Source: Roseimaritima ulvae (GTDB lineage Bacteria > Planctomycetota > Planctomycetia > Pirellulales > Pirellulaceae). Taken from it: DNA of 64,000 bases. The translations under genes were made by a program, and so were the position numbers. The stretch is taken from assembly GCF_008065135.1 (NCBI RefSeq), contig NZ_CP042914.1, positions 6,305,404-6,369,403 of the forward strand, written 5' to 3'. Shown here piece after piece: positions 17,351 to 25,784 of this stretch; positions within the stretch are counted from its first letter, which is position 1; every line of letters starts with the position of its first letter. The notes under the pieces are model-generated. The model saw only the letters and a list, made by a program, of their open reading frames with translations. It was not told the DNA's origin and made no database searches.

Positions 17351-20300
17351 CCATGATTCGTCGCGCCTACGAAGATCCACGTCTGTTGATCCTGGCGATT
17401 GTGCTGGTCATCGTCGGCGGGCTGGCGGGTTTTGTCAGCCGAGCGTCTCGCGAAGACCCGCAGTCCCAAGTCCGCTGGGGTTACGTAACCACCTCCTTGC
17501 CCGGTGCCGAACCGTTGGAAGTGGAGTCGTTGATCTCTGAACCCATCGAGCGAGCGCTGCGCGAAGCGGGTACGATCAGGTCAATCGAGTCCGCTTCCTT
17601 GCGAGGCGTGTCGTTGGTGTTTATTCGCCTGACCGATGAAGTTACCGACGTCGCTGAATCTTGGACACGGATTCAGGACAAACTGTCCGAGGTCCAAGGG
17701 CAACTTCCCGCACGGGCCAGCGTGCCGGTATTGGTCGACGAACGTCGCTGGGGTTCACATACAGAAATCGTGGCCTTACGCGAACAGGGCGACCTACCTG
17801 TCGCACCGGCGGTGCTGGCTCGCTGGGCGAAAGAGCTGAACAATCGGCTGAGTTTTGTACGGGGCACACGGTTTACCGAAACGTTTGGCATCCCCGGCGA
17901 AGAGATTCAGGTGACAATCGATGAGGACTCAATCGCCGCCACTAACATAACCGTCCAAGAAATCAGTAGCCGCATTCAGGCCCGCGACTCCGAAGGCCTG
18001 GATTCCACGTCGCAGGCGCGAGGCCATGCGTTGCCGGTCAGTTTGGCGGGCGACATCGACGACATGGATCGTCTGCGGGACTTGATTCTACGCGGCGATG
18101 ATGACGACCGCCTGCTGCGACTGGGAGATATCGCCAGCATCCAACGCGGCGAACACCAACCGCGTGATCAATCCGCGTTTGTACAAGGTCGACGCGCCGC
18201 GGTCATCGCAACCCGTATGGACGAAGACTACGGCATCGATGCTTGGACGCGACGACAGCAGGCCGTATTGGACGAATTCAAAGCCTCACTGCCAGCCGAA
18301 CTCGCTCTGGTGCAATTGTTCAGCCAGAAACGGTACACCGACCAGCGAGCGGCGAGCCTGTACGAAAGTCTAGCGTTGGGAATGTTGCTGGTGATCTGCG
18401 TCATCTGCCTGATGATGGGTTGGCGGGCGGCGATCCCCATCTGTGCGGCGCTGCCACTGACGCTGGGACTGGTGTTCTTCCTGATGGTTCCCTTCGGCAT
18501 CACCTTGCATCAGATGTCGATCGCCGGGTTGGTGTTGGCATTAGGTATGTTGATCGACAACCCGATCATTGTCGTCGACGATATCCAGCGGCGACTGAAC
18601 GAAGGCCATGGAGCGGTGGAAGCCTGTCGCCGCAGTATTCGCCGCCTCACGACTCCGCTGCTGGGTTCCAATATCACCACGATCCTTGGCTTCGTGCCGA
18701 TTGTTTTAATCGGCGGCCCGACGGGCGAGTTTATGGAGGAGATGGGCTGGTCGGTGATCGCCTGCCTGGCCGGCTCGCTGCTGCTGTCGCTGACCATCAT
18801 CCCGATCTTGGCCGCGTGGTGCCTGCGGCCGGCAAGTGATCCGGACCAACAGACCCCGCTGTACGTCAAGCGTCGTACTCGCCGAACGGCTTGGGTGCAG
18901 CCGACGTATTTTCGCATACTCACCCTGGCACTACGCTTCCCGCTGTTGCTGCTGGCCCTTTCGATGGCCTTTCCGGTCTTGGGTTTTGTCACCGCTGGCA
19001 CGCTGAAGGAACAATTCTTTCCGCTCGCCGAACGTGATCACTTTCACTTTTCCGTACGGCTGCCCACGCTTGCATCGATCGAACAGACCGAGCATGTGGC
19101 GATGCAGGCGCGAGAGATCGTGCTGCAGCATCCGGAGGTCGAAGCGGTGGCACTGTTTGTAGGGAACAGCGCCCCGAAACTGCACTACAGCATGGTGGCG
19201 ATGGAGGATAAACGCCCCAATTATGCTCAGGGGTTAGTGCAACTCAATACCTCCGGTGTATCGGTGAAACTGATCCGCCAGATCCAGCAAGAACTCGACT
19301 CGCAGCTCCGCGACGCGCAGTGCATCGTATCGATGATCGAGCAGGGACCTCCGGCTCCGGCGGCGATCGAATTCCGACTATATGGCCCGTCATTGCAGCG
19401 ACTTTCGGAACTTGGTCAGCAGGCCCAGGAACTGTTGATGGAGGTGCCCGGGGTGCTTCACACCCGAGCCTCGTTGGATCCCGGCGGTCCCTTGTTTGGG
19501 TTAGAAATCGACCAGCATGAAGCCGAACGATCGGGATTGAGCGACGAAGTCATCTCGCGACAGTTGCGTGATAGCCTGGACGGGGTGGTGGCGACGAATC
19601 TGAGCGAGGAGATCGAGGAGGTTCCGGTACGGGTGCGGCTGGCGAACAGCCACGCCAGCGATCCCGAACGAGTGCTTTCATTACCACTGGTCAGCACTGC
19701 CGCGGGTCCTCACAACATGCCGCTGGGAAGTGTCGCCAAGTGGCAAATCGATCAACAAATTTTCAGCATCTATCGTCGCAACTCTGCCCGCTGCAATATT
19801 ATTTCGGCTTACGTGCAAGCCGATTTGTTGCCGATTGAGGTCGAGCACCAATTTCAACAATTGTTGGATGCGAAGCAATTCCAATTGCCGCCGGGCTATC
19901 GCTCGGACTTTGGCGGGATCAGCGCCGAGCGGGATTCGGCGGTCGGCAACCTAGTGCTGTACTCGACGATCGTAGCGGCCCTGATGATTGCCGTGCTGGT
20001 AATCACCTTCAGTTCGTTCCGCATGGCGGCGATCATATTGGGGGTTGCGATTCTGGCAGTTGGGATGGGGTTGGCCAGTCTGTGGATTTTTGGATATCCC
20101 ATCGGCATCGTCGCAATTATCGGCATCGCCGGCATGATGGGCTTGGCGGTCAATGATTCGATCGTGATTTTGAGCGAATGTCAAAATGCCGGTGATGCCG
20201 GACACTCGATGGAGCGAAGCGTGTATGGGGCCACCCGACATGTGCTGACGACCACCGTCACGACGGTCGCCGGCGTGCTCCCTTTGGTTTTGCGTGGCGG

Positions 20301-20436
20301 CGTATTTTGGCCGCCGATGATGATCGTGATTGCCGGCGGAGTGGTCGGGGCGACCGTGATCGCACTCGGTTTTACTCCGGCTTGTTACAAGCTGTTGAAG
20401 TCTGGACGAACTACATCTGACAGGAAACATCCGTGA
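17347..20436 (+). CDS. RND-family efflux pump (AcrB/HAE1-like permease)
   Basis: 1029 residues, the normal RND length, with a first membrane helix at about 13-32, two large periplasmic loops and clusters of helices near 335-540 and 870-1010. The helix-4 proton-relay motif reads GMLIDNPIIVVDDI: D404 is present but the second Asp of AcrB (D408) is N405. Helix 10 has GLAVNDSIVIL (N936, D937) where AcrB has its Lys. The relay is thus rearranged, as in some non-AcrB RND groups. It pumps amphiphilic compounds out of the inner membrane or periplasm using the proton gradient. Its stop overlaps the GTG start of the FemAB-like gene. Divergence from FeeM-like genes suggests an N-acyl amino acid or lipid as cargo; this is inference. 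Confidence 0.92.
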   Translation: MTMIRRAYEDPRLLILAIVLVIVGGLAGFVSRASREDPQSQVRWGYVTTSLPGAEPLEVESLISEPIERALREAGTIRSIESASLRGVSLVFIRLTDEVTDVAESWTRIQDKLSEVQGQLPARASVPVLVDERRWGSHTEIVALREQGDLPVAPAVLARWAKELNNRLSFVRGTRFTETFGIPGEEIQVTIDEDSIAATNITVQEISSRIQARDSEGLDSTSQARGHALPVSLAGDIDDMDRLRDLILRGDDDDRLLRLGDIASIQRGEHQPRDQSAFVQGRRAAVIATRMDEDYGIDAWTRRQQAVLDEFKASLPAELALVQLFSQKRYTDQRAASLYESLALGMLLVICVICLMMGWRAAIPICAALPLTLGLVFFLMVPFGITLHQMSIAGLVLALGMLIDNPIIVVDDIQRRLNEGHGAVEACRRSIRRLTTPLLGSNITTILGFVPIVLIGGPTGEFMEEMGWSVIACLAGSLLLSLTIIPILAAWCLRPASDPDQQTPLYVKRRTRRTAWVQPTYFRILTLALRFPLLLLALSMAFPVLGFVTAGTLKEQFFPLAERDHFHFSVRLPTLASIEQTEHVAMQAREIVLQHPEVEAVALFVGNSAPKLHYSMVAMEDKRPNYAQGLVQLNTSGVSVKLIRQIQQELDSQLRDAQCIVSMIEQGPPAPAAIEFRLYGPSLQRLSELGQQAQELLMEVPGVLHTRASLDPGGPLFGLEIDQHEAERSGLSDEVISRQLRDSLDGVVATNLSEEIEEVPVRVRLANSHASDPERVLSLPLVSTAAGPHNMPLGSVAKWQIDQQIFSIYRRNSARCNIISAYVQADLLPIEVEHQFQQLLDAKQFQLPPGYRSDFGGISAERDSAVGNLVLYSTIVAALMIAVLVITFSSFRMAAIILGVAILAVGMGLASLWIFGYPIGIVAIIGIAGMMGLAVNDSIVILSECQNAGDAGHSMERSVYGATRHVLTTTVTTVAGVLPLVLRGGVFWPPMMIVIAGGVVGATVIALGFTPACYKLLKSGRTTSDRKHP

Positions 20437-21461
20437 CTCAGTTGCAAACGCTCGATTGGCCCGCACCCTGGCCGGTTATTTCCGACGCACATATACCGCA
20501 ATTGAACGGGCACCGAGAGGAATGGATCTCCAGTGTCGCTCGGGGGCTGCGGCAGCGAGTGTATCTCGTTCGCGCGCGGCAAGGCGAGGCGATCACTGGA
20601 GTCCTGCCGTTACATCTTGTCAAAGGTCCGATCTTCGGTCGGTTCCTGGTCAGTATTCCTTACCTCAACACCGGCGGCGTGTGGGCGAAAGACGTGGAAA
20701 CCGCCACGCGTTTGATCGACGTCGCCTGCGACTTGGCCGACCAACTGAATGTCCGTTACCTGGAACTGCGGCACGAGCAAGCCGTCGAACATCCACGGCT
20801 GAATTTTTCACGCACCGACAAAGTCCACATGCGACTGGCACTGCCTGACTCGGACGAAGCCTTGATGGCGTCGTTCAAATCGAAGCTCCGCAGCCAAATC
20901 AAAAAGACCGGTGAGTATGGGTTGTCCGTGCGGTTTGGCGGTGCGGAGTTTTTGCGGGACTTTTACAATGTGTTTGCCCACAACATGCGTGACCTGGGAA
21001 CCCCGGTTTTCCCTCGCGGCTTGTTTGCCGCCATCCTGGAGGAATTTGGCGACCAAGCGGAACTGTGCATCGTCAGCAAAGACAGTCGGGCGGTCGCCGG
21101 TGCTTTGCTGGTCCATGCTGATGGAGTTAGTGAAGTCCCCAGCGCCAGCAGTCTGCGAGCCTTCAACCGCACCGGCGCCAACATGCTGATGTATCGCCAT
21201 CTACTGGCACGTTCGATCGAACGGGGCAGCCGGACGTTCGATTTTGGACGCAGTAGCCAAGGCAGTGGCACCTACAAATTCAAAGCCCAGTGGGGTGCCC
21301 AGCCACACCCGGCCGTCTGGCAGTATTACGTCCGCAAAGGCTCGCCGGAAGACATGCGTCCAGAGGCCTCGGGCAAACAGCGGATGGTGCAACTTTGGCA
21401 AAAGTTACCGGTTTGGTTGACTCGTTTGATTGGGCCCCCGATCGTTCGTGGCATTCCCTAG
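20433..21461 (+). CDS. FemAB-like protein of the PEP-CTERM-associated type (GNAT fold)
   Basis: 342 residues starting at a GTG that overlaps the RND stop (GTGA). The first half ends 'FKSKLRSQIKKTGEYGLSV', a FemAB hallmark. The second half has 'FYNVFAHNMRDLGTPVFPR', 'FDFGRSSQGSGTYKFKAQWG' and 'WQYYVRKG', which match the FemAB-related family often found beside exosortase and exopolysaccharide genes. FemAB proteins transfer amino acids from aminoacyl-tRNA in peptidoglycan synthesis, but the role of this subgroup is unknown. It could transfer an aminoacyl or acyl group to a surface polymer or lipid. Its translational coupling to an RND pump next to acyl-amino-acid synthases is suggestive. Confidence 0.8.
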   Translation: MTQLQTLDWPAPWPVISDAHIPQLNGHREEWISSVARGLRQRVYLVRARQGEAITGVLPLHLVKGPIFGRFLVSIPYLNTGGVWAKDVETATRLIDVACDLADQLNVRYLELRHEQAVEHPRLNFSRTDKVHMRLALPDSDEALMASFKSKLRSQIKKTGEYGLSVRFGGAEFLRDFYNVFAHNMRDLGTPVFPRGLFAAILEEFGDQAELCIVSKDSRAVAGALLVHADGVSEVPSASSLRAFNRTGANMLMYRHLLARSIERGSRTFDFGRSSQGSGTYKFKAQWGAQPHPAVWQYYVRKGSPEDMRPEASGKQRMVQLWQKLPVWLTRLIGPPIVRGIP

Positions 21462-21640
21462 GCGGAGCCGCAAACACGAATCTTCGAGACGTTCTGGTCG
21501 TGACGGCTATCCGGGCTTTGCTTCCTGGGTGCCGCTGCAGTGGGGCAGGGCAGCGGCTTCGCCGTCAAGTCCTCCGCGGGGCCCGCCGATGGAGAGAATG
21601 AACCGCTGGCCCTATATTTCGTTCACTCCACCGGAATGTC

Positions 21641-22768
21641 ATGCTTTGGAACATTGCTTTCCGAACCCTTCTATGTGACCGGGGCAAATTGCTGGCCGGC
21701 CTGATCGGGGTCATCTTTTCCGTTGTACTGGTCAATATCCAAGGCGGCCTGTTTTTCGGCTTGATCAACAAAGCCAGTTTGCTGGTCGACCATAGCAATG
21801 CGGATATTTGGGTCGGCCATCGTGGGATGCACAATGTCGACTTTCCCCACGGAATTCCCGAGCGTTGGATTCACCGCGTGCGGAGCATTCCGGGCGTGCA
21901 ACGAGCCGAACCGCTGCGGATCTTTTTCTCCGAGATCAGCTTGCCCGACGGCAACTTTGAAGGAGTCACGGTGGTCGGTGTGACCGAGGGCAGCGATTTG
22001 GGGCGGCCTTACGAGATTGTCGAAGGCCCGCAGGACGCCCTGTCTTATGTCGATGGCGTGGTAGTGGATCGTTGTGATAATGAGAAACTGTGCGAACCGG
22101 AGATCGGCGACATTCGCGAAATCGGCGGGCACCGGGTGCGGATTAGCGGGAAGTGCCAGGGCATCTTAAGTTTTTTGGTAACGCCCTACGTGTTTACGTC
22201 TTATGATCGCGCCGGAGAATTCTCCAACTCCGACCCCACGATGGCTTCGTACTTCCTGGTACGTGTCGAACCGGGCGCCGACCGTGAGCAGGTCTGCCAA
22301 GAAATTCGCCGACGCCTAGGAGACGTCACCGCGGTGGTGTCCGAAGAGTATGCGGCGACCAGCATTCAGTTTTGGATGACCCGTACCGGAATCGGCCTTA
22401 GCTTTGGAGCGGCCACGTTTTTGGGGTTGCTGGTCGGCTTGGTCATGGTTGGGCAGACGCTGTACGCCATGGTGCTCGATCGGATCAGCGAGTTCGCGAC
22501 GCTGAAGGCTATCGGTTCGACCGAGCGAGAAATCATCGTGCTGTTGGGCGCCCAATCCACGGTGGTCGCCGTGGTGGGAATCACCATCGGTATGGGGCTC
22601 ACCGTGTTGATCCGCTCCGTATTCAGTTCGCCCCGCGCGGAAATCGCAATTCCCAGCGGACTCTATCTGGCCAGTGCCGTGCTGGTGTTCACGATTTGTT
22701 TGGCGGCATCGGCATTACCGTACCTGCGGGTGCGACGCGTCGACCCACACCAAGTTTTACAGGGATAG
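21641..22768 (+). CDS. ABC transporter permease, DevC/FtsX-like
   Basis: 375 residues with membrane helices near 20-42, 255-280, 300-325 and 340-362 and an extracytoplasmic domain between the first two, the MacB/FtsX/DevC layout. 'ATLKAIGSTEREIIVLLGAQS' before the last two helices is the coupling region typical of this family, and the C-terminus 'LRVRRVDPHQVLQG' is also typical. Together with the next two genes it makes a DevBCA-type exporter, which in cyanobacteria exports glycolipids. The start at 21641 (ATG) is preceded by a 180-base spacer with no strong signal. Confidence 0.9.
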   Translation: MLWNIAFRTLLCDRGKLLAGLIGVIFSVVLVNIQGGLFFGLINKASLLVDHSNADIWVGHRGMHNVDFPHGIPERWIHRVRSIPGVQRAEPLRIFFSEISLPDGNFEGVTVVGVTEGSDLGRPYEIVEGPQDALSYVDGVVVDRCDNEKLCEPEIGDIREIGGHRVRISGKCQGILSFLVTPYVFTSYDRAGEFSNSDPTMASYFLVRVEPGADREQVCQEIRRRLGDVTAVVSEEYAATSIQFWMTRTGIGLSFGAATFLGLLVGLVMVGQTLYAMVLDRISEFATLKAIGSTEREIIVLLGAQSTVVAVVGITIGMGLTVLIRSVFSSPRAEIAIPSGLYLASAVLVFTICLAASALPYLRVRRVDPHQVLQG

Positions 22769-22773
22769 AGGCA

Positions 22774-23562
22774 ATGACAAACCACAACGTTGCCCCACAC
22801 GCGGTACCGTCAGCATCCTTTGCCGTCGGTCCCGGAGAGCCCCAACACAAGGTCTCGCCGTCGTCGGGTGAGTCGGATCCGAACAGTACGCCGGAGATCA
22901 TTCTTCGAGCCACCGGGGTCAGCAAGTCCTACAGCATCGGCGGCGAACAGCGAATGGTTTTGAACCACGTCGACTTTCAGGCTGCGTCACGAGAATGTGT
23001 GTATCTGACGGGGCCATCGGGAAGCGGCAAGAGCACATTGCTGTCGATTTTGGGTTGCCTGCTGGCTAGTGACACAGGCGAAATTTCCATCGCGGGGCAA
23101 CGAGTGGATCTGCTGACGATTGCTCTCCGCACGCAGATCCGTCGTCAACACATCGGTTTCGTGTTTCAACGATTCCAATTGATTCGCGGGCTATCGGCCG
23201 AGGACAACGTGGCGTTTCCTCTGACGCTACAGGGCGTGTCCCTAGCGGACGCGCGTGAGCAAGCCGCAAGTCTGCTGCAGCGGGTGGGACTGGAGCATCA
23301 TCGTCAAGCCCTACCGGCATCCATGAGTCCGGGACAGTGCCAGCGAGTGGCCTTGGCCCGGGCGGTGATCACTTCACCCAAATTGCTGCTCGCCGACGAA
23401 CCCACCGCAGCTCTGGATTCCAGGTCCGGCAGCGAGGTGATGGAACTGTTAATGGATCTGGTAGCCACCACCGGGTCGGCTACCGTCGTGGTCACACACG
23501 ACCCCCGCATCTTTAAATATGCCGACCGTGTTTGCGAAATTGAAAATGGGCAGTTCACATGA
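22774..23562 (+). CDS. ABC transporter ATP-binding protein, DevA/LolD-like
   Basis: The ATG at 22774 is chosen because it follows the permease stop by a few bases with GAGG just upstream; the longer frame would overlap the permease by 70 bases. This gives 262 residues. Walker A GPSGSGKST, Q-loop 'GFVFQRFQLI', signature 'MSPGQCQRVALARA' and Walker B 'KLLLADEPTAALD' followed by the switch His in 'VVVTHDP' are all present. The signature is SPGQC instead of SGGQQ, a variation to note. The first 45 residues are a disordered extension (Pro/Ser-rich) not typical of LolD. The stop overlaps the adaptor start by four bases. Confidence 0.92.
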   Translation: MTNHNVAPHAVPSASFAVGPGEPQHKVSPSSGESDPNSTPEIILRATGVSKSYSIGGEQRMVLNHVDFQAASRECVYLTGPSGSGKSTLLSILGCLLASDTGEISIAGQRVDLLTIALRTQIRRQHIGFVFQRFQLIRGLSAEDNVAFPLTLQGVSLADAREQAASLLQRVGLEHHRQALPASMSPGQCQRVALARAVITSPKLLLADEPTAALDSRSGSEVMELLMDLVATTGSATVVVTHDPRIFKYADRVCEIENGQFT

Positions 23563-24602
23563 AAACGCTGGCTTCCGTAATTGTCATCATGCTGATCGTG
23601 GGATCGGCGGTCGTTGTTAGTGAAACCCATCTGGGGCCCACTTCGCCGCCGTCCGTAAGCGATTTGGATCGAGCTTCACAACCGGCTGCCACTGCCACCA
23701 CCATGCGTGCCGCCGGGCGTATCCAAGGACGTACCGAAGAGATTGAACTGCGAGCCCAACTGGCCGAGCAGGTGCAACGGATCCATGTGGCCAAAGGACA
23801 ATGGGTATCGGCGGGCGAAATTTTACTGACGCTGGACCCCAGTCGCTTGACGGCCGAACGCGACTTGGCTGCCGCCATGCTGGCTTTGGCTAAGGCCAAA
23901 AAAGTACGGCTGCAAAACGGCTCGCGTTCGACCGAAATCGAAACCGCTCGACAGGAATATCAAGCCACGATGGCTCGTCTGGCGGGAGCCCAAAAAGCCT
24001 ACGATCGCAATGTCGAACTGTCCAGAAATGACGCCGTCAGCAAACAGACGCTCGACGAAAACCATGCCAGCCTGCAGTCGCTGCAAGCCATGGCGGCGGC
24101 CGCCCAAGGACGCCTAAACACGCTGCTGCTGCCGCCCAGAGAAGACGAATTGCTGGCGGCCGACGCGGAAATCGAAGCCGCTCAGTCGCGTTTGCAAATC
24201 GCCCAGATCAATCTGGATCGGACCCAGATCAAGGCACCGAGCGACGGCCGTATCCTGGGGCTGGAAGCCGAAGTCGGTGAGTTGACCGGTCCCGATAGCC
24301 CGCAACCGCTGATCGTCATGGCCGACACCACCCAATTGCGTGCCGTGGTCGAAATCGATGAATTTGACGCTTTAAGAGTCCAACTAAACCAACGCTGCCA
24401 GATCACGTCCGACGCCGCCGAGGGCGTATTGGCCCATGGTGAAATCGCGGAAATGGAACCGCAAATGCACCCCAAACGCCTGTTTGGGCAATGGGCGGGA
24501 GAACGCAGCGATACCTACAGCCGACGAATTTGGGTTAACCTGGAAGATTCTGTCGATCTACCGATCGGACTTCCCGTGGACGTATTTATCGAGGCGCAGT
24601 AG
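23559..24602 (+). CDS. HlyD/DevB-like membrane fusion protein
   Basis: 347 residues: a signal anchor (residues 4-22, LASVIVIMLIVGSAVVVS), a lipoyl-like half ('GRIQGRTEEIELRAQLAEQV'), a long coiled-coil hairpin (about 85-200, 'LAAAMLALAKAKKVRLQN' ... 'IEAAQSRLQIAQINLDRT'), the second lipoyl half ('IKAPSDGRILGLEAEVGEL') and a beta-barrel. It links the ABC permease to an outer-membrane channel, which is not encoded in this window. It overlaps the ATPase by four bases and the next gene by one base, so all three plus the DUF218 gene form one translation-coupled set. Confidence 0.92.
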   Translation: MKTLASVIVIMLIVGSAVVVSETHLGPTSPPSVSDLDRASQPAATATTMRAAGRIQGRTEEIELRAQLAEQVQRIHVAKGQWVSAGEILLTLDPSRLTAERDLAAAMLALAKAKKVRLQNGSRSTEIETARQEYQATMARLAGAQKAYDRNVELSRNDAVSKQTLDENHASLQSLQAMAAAAQGRLNTLLLPPREDELLAADAEIEAAQSRLQIAQINLDRTQIKAPSDGRILGLEAEVGELTGPDSPQPLIVMADTTQLRAVVEIDEFDALRVQLNQRCQITSDAAEGVLAHGEIAEMEPQMHPKRLFGQWAGERSDTYSRRIWVNLEDSVDLPIGLPVDVFIEAQ

Positions 24603-25237
24603 TGATGACCGAGCCACTGAGCTCAACGGAGAACAAGTGGCGACGTCGGTGTTGGCTGGTCTTGGCGGCTTGGTTGCTGTCGACGTTCCTGATGTCATTC
24701 GAAGAGGTCCGGGCCGTGGTCGCCTGGCCCTTGGTGGTCAACGATCCGGCGGCTAGCGGCGACGCGGCGTATGTAATGGCCGACGGCTATGCCTATATGG
24801 AACGCTTGCGAATGGCCTCGGACCTGTACCACATGAAACGGGTTCCAAAAATCATCCTGCTGAATGAACAACAGCCCGCCGGTTACAACTTTACGCGACA
24901 GCGTCTGGAAACGCGTGTACAACGAGCGATCGACTATCTGGAACTGTACGGAGTGCCCAACGAAATCATTGCGACCGTGGATGTTCCGCCAACGACCGCT
25001 CTGGGCTCGCGGAGCGAAGCCAGGGCCGTAGCCAGCCAATACCCAGAACTGAAGCGCATCGTTGTCGTCACCTCCGCGCCGCATACCCGCAGGAGCCGAC
25101 TGTGTTTCCGGCGAGCCTGTGCCGAGGACGTGACGGTTCAAGTCGTGGCGGCCAGCGGAGCGAGCGAAAGTGCTGAAATCGACGAACCACTGTGGCTGGA
25201 ATATTGCAAATTAGCGATCTACTACATTTGCGCATGA
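24602..25237 (+). CDS. DUF218/YdcF-like protein (SanA/ElyC family)
   Basis: Up to 211 residues (GTG at 24602 or ATG at 24605). There is one N-terminal membrane helix (about residues 18-36, CWLVLAAWLLSTFLMSF). The soluble domain has the DUF218 pattern: 'MKRVPKIILLNEQQP', 'NEIIATVDVPPTTALGSRSEA' and 'LKRIVVVTSAPHTRRSRLCFRR'. Family members such as ElyC act in envelope polymer metabolism, but the biochemical role is not known here. The position at the end of an export operon, overlapping the fusion-protein gene, suggests an envelope role linked to the exported molecule. Confidence 0.8.
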   Translation: MMTEPLSSTENKWRRRCWLVLAAWLLSTFLMSFEEVRAVVAWPLVVNDPAASGDAAYVMADGYAYMERLRMASDLYHMKRVPKIILLNEQQPAGYNFTRQRLETRVQRAIDYLELYGVPNEIIATVDVPPTTALGSRSEARAVASQYPELKRIVVVTSAPHTRRSRLCFRRACAEDVTVQVVAASGASESAEIDEPLWLEYCKLAIYYICA

Positions 25238-25784
25238 CAGGTTCTCGCCGCCGCAAAAACGGTGTGGACCGGATTATGCATCAGGCCCGGAGGGCCGACA
25301 TAGCCCTTGCCGGGGCTGGCAAGCCCCGGTAAACGCCTCTAACCAAACAAAGGCCCGGAGGGCCGACACAAAGGGAGTCCGGGCGGCGGTGCGCGTCGGC
25401 AGAACTGTGTCGGCCCTCCGGGCCTTGTGTCATCCAATATCTTCGGTCCGGGGGTTCACTCCCCCGGCAAAGACTGTGTCGGCACTCCGTGCCTGGGGAA
25501 GGGGCAATCGCGCAGGGTCTGTCCCCGCGCGGCGTCCGTATATAATTTTGCGATGGTTGCAATCCTTTGTGTTGGTGATTGGCAAACCAATACCTGGCAA
25601 AGGGATGTGACTTTTGTAAATCTCAAAATCTAGCCCAGCCCACCTATAACGCCACCGATTCGTCATGCCCCCCTAACCCCCTCCCCCAAATTATTGATCG
25701 CACGTCCCGATGGACGGTAAAACGCTACCGCCCCAAGCTTATCTTGCGGCCCTCCCGCAATCTGGCGGAGACGACTAGGCTAGG
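25238..25784. repeat. Spacer with the GCCCGGAGGG element, copy 2
   Basis: From about 25277 to 25436 the phrases GGCCCGGAGGGCCGACA occur twice, with the hairpin GCCGGGGCTGGCAAGCCCC between them, then GTCGGCCCTCCGGGCC as closing complement, as at 10757-10905. A GGTCCGGGGGTTCACTCCCC hairpin follows. The last 200 bases before 25785 hold no recognisable gene. Confidence 0.6.
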
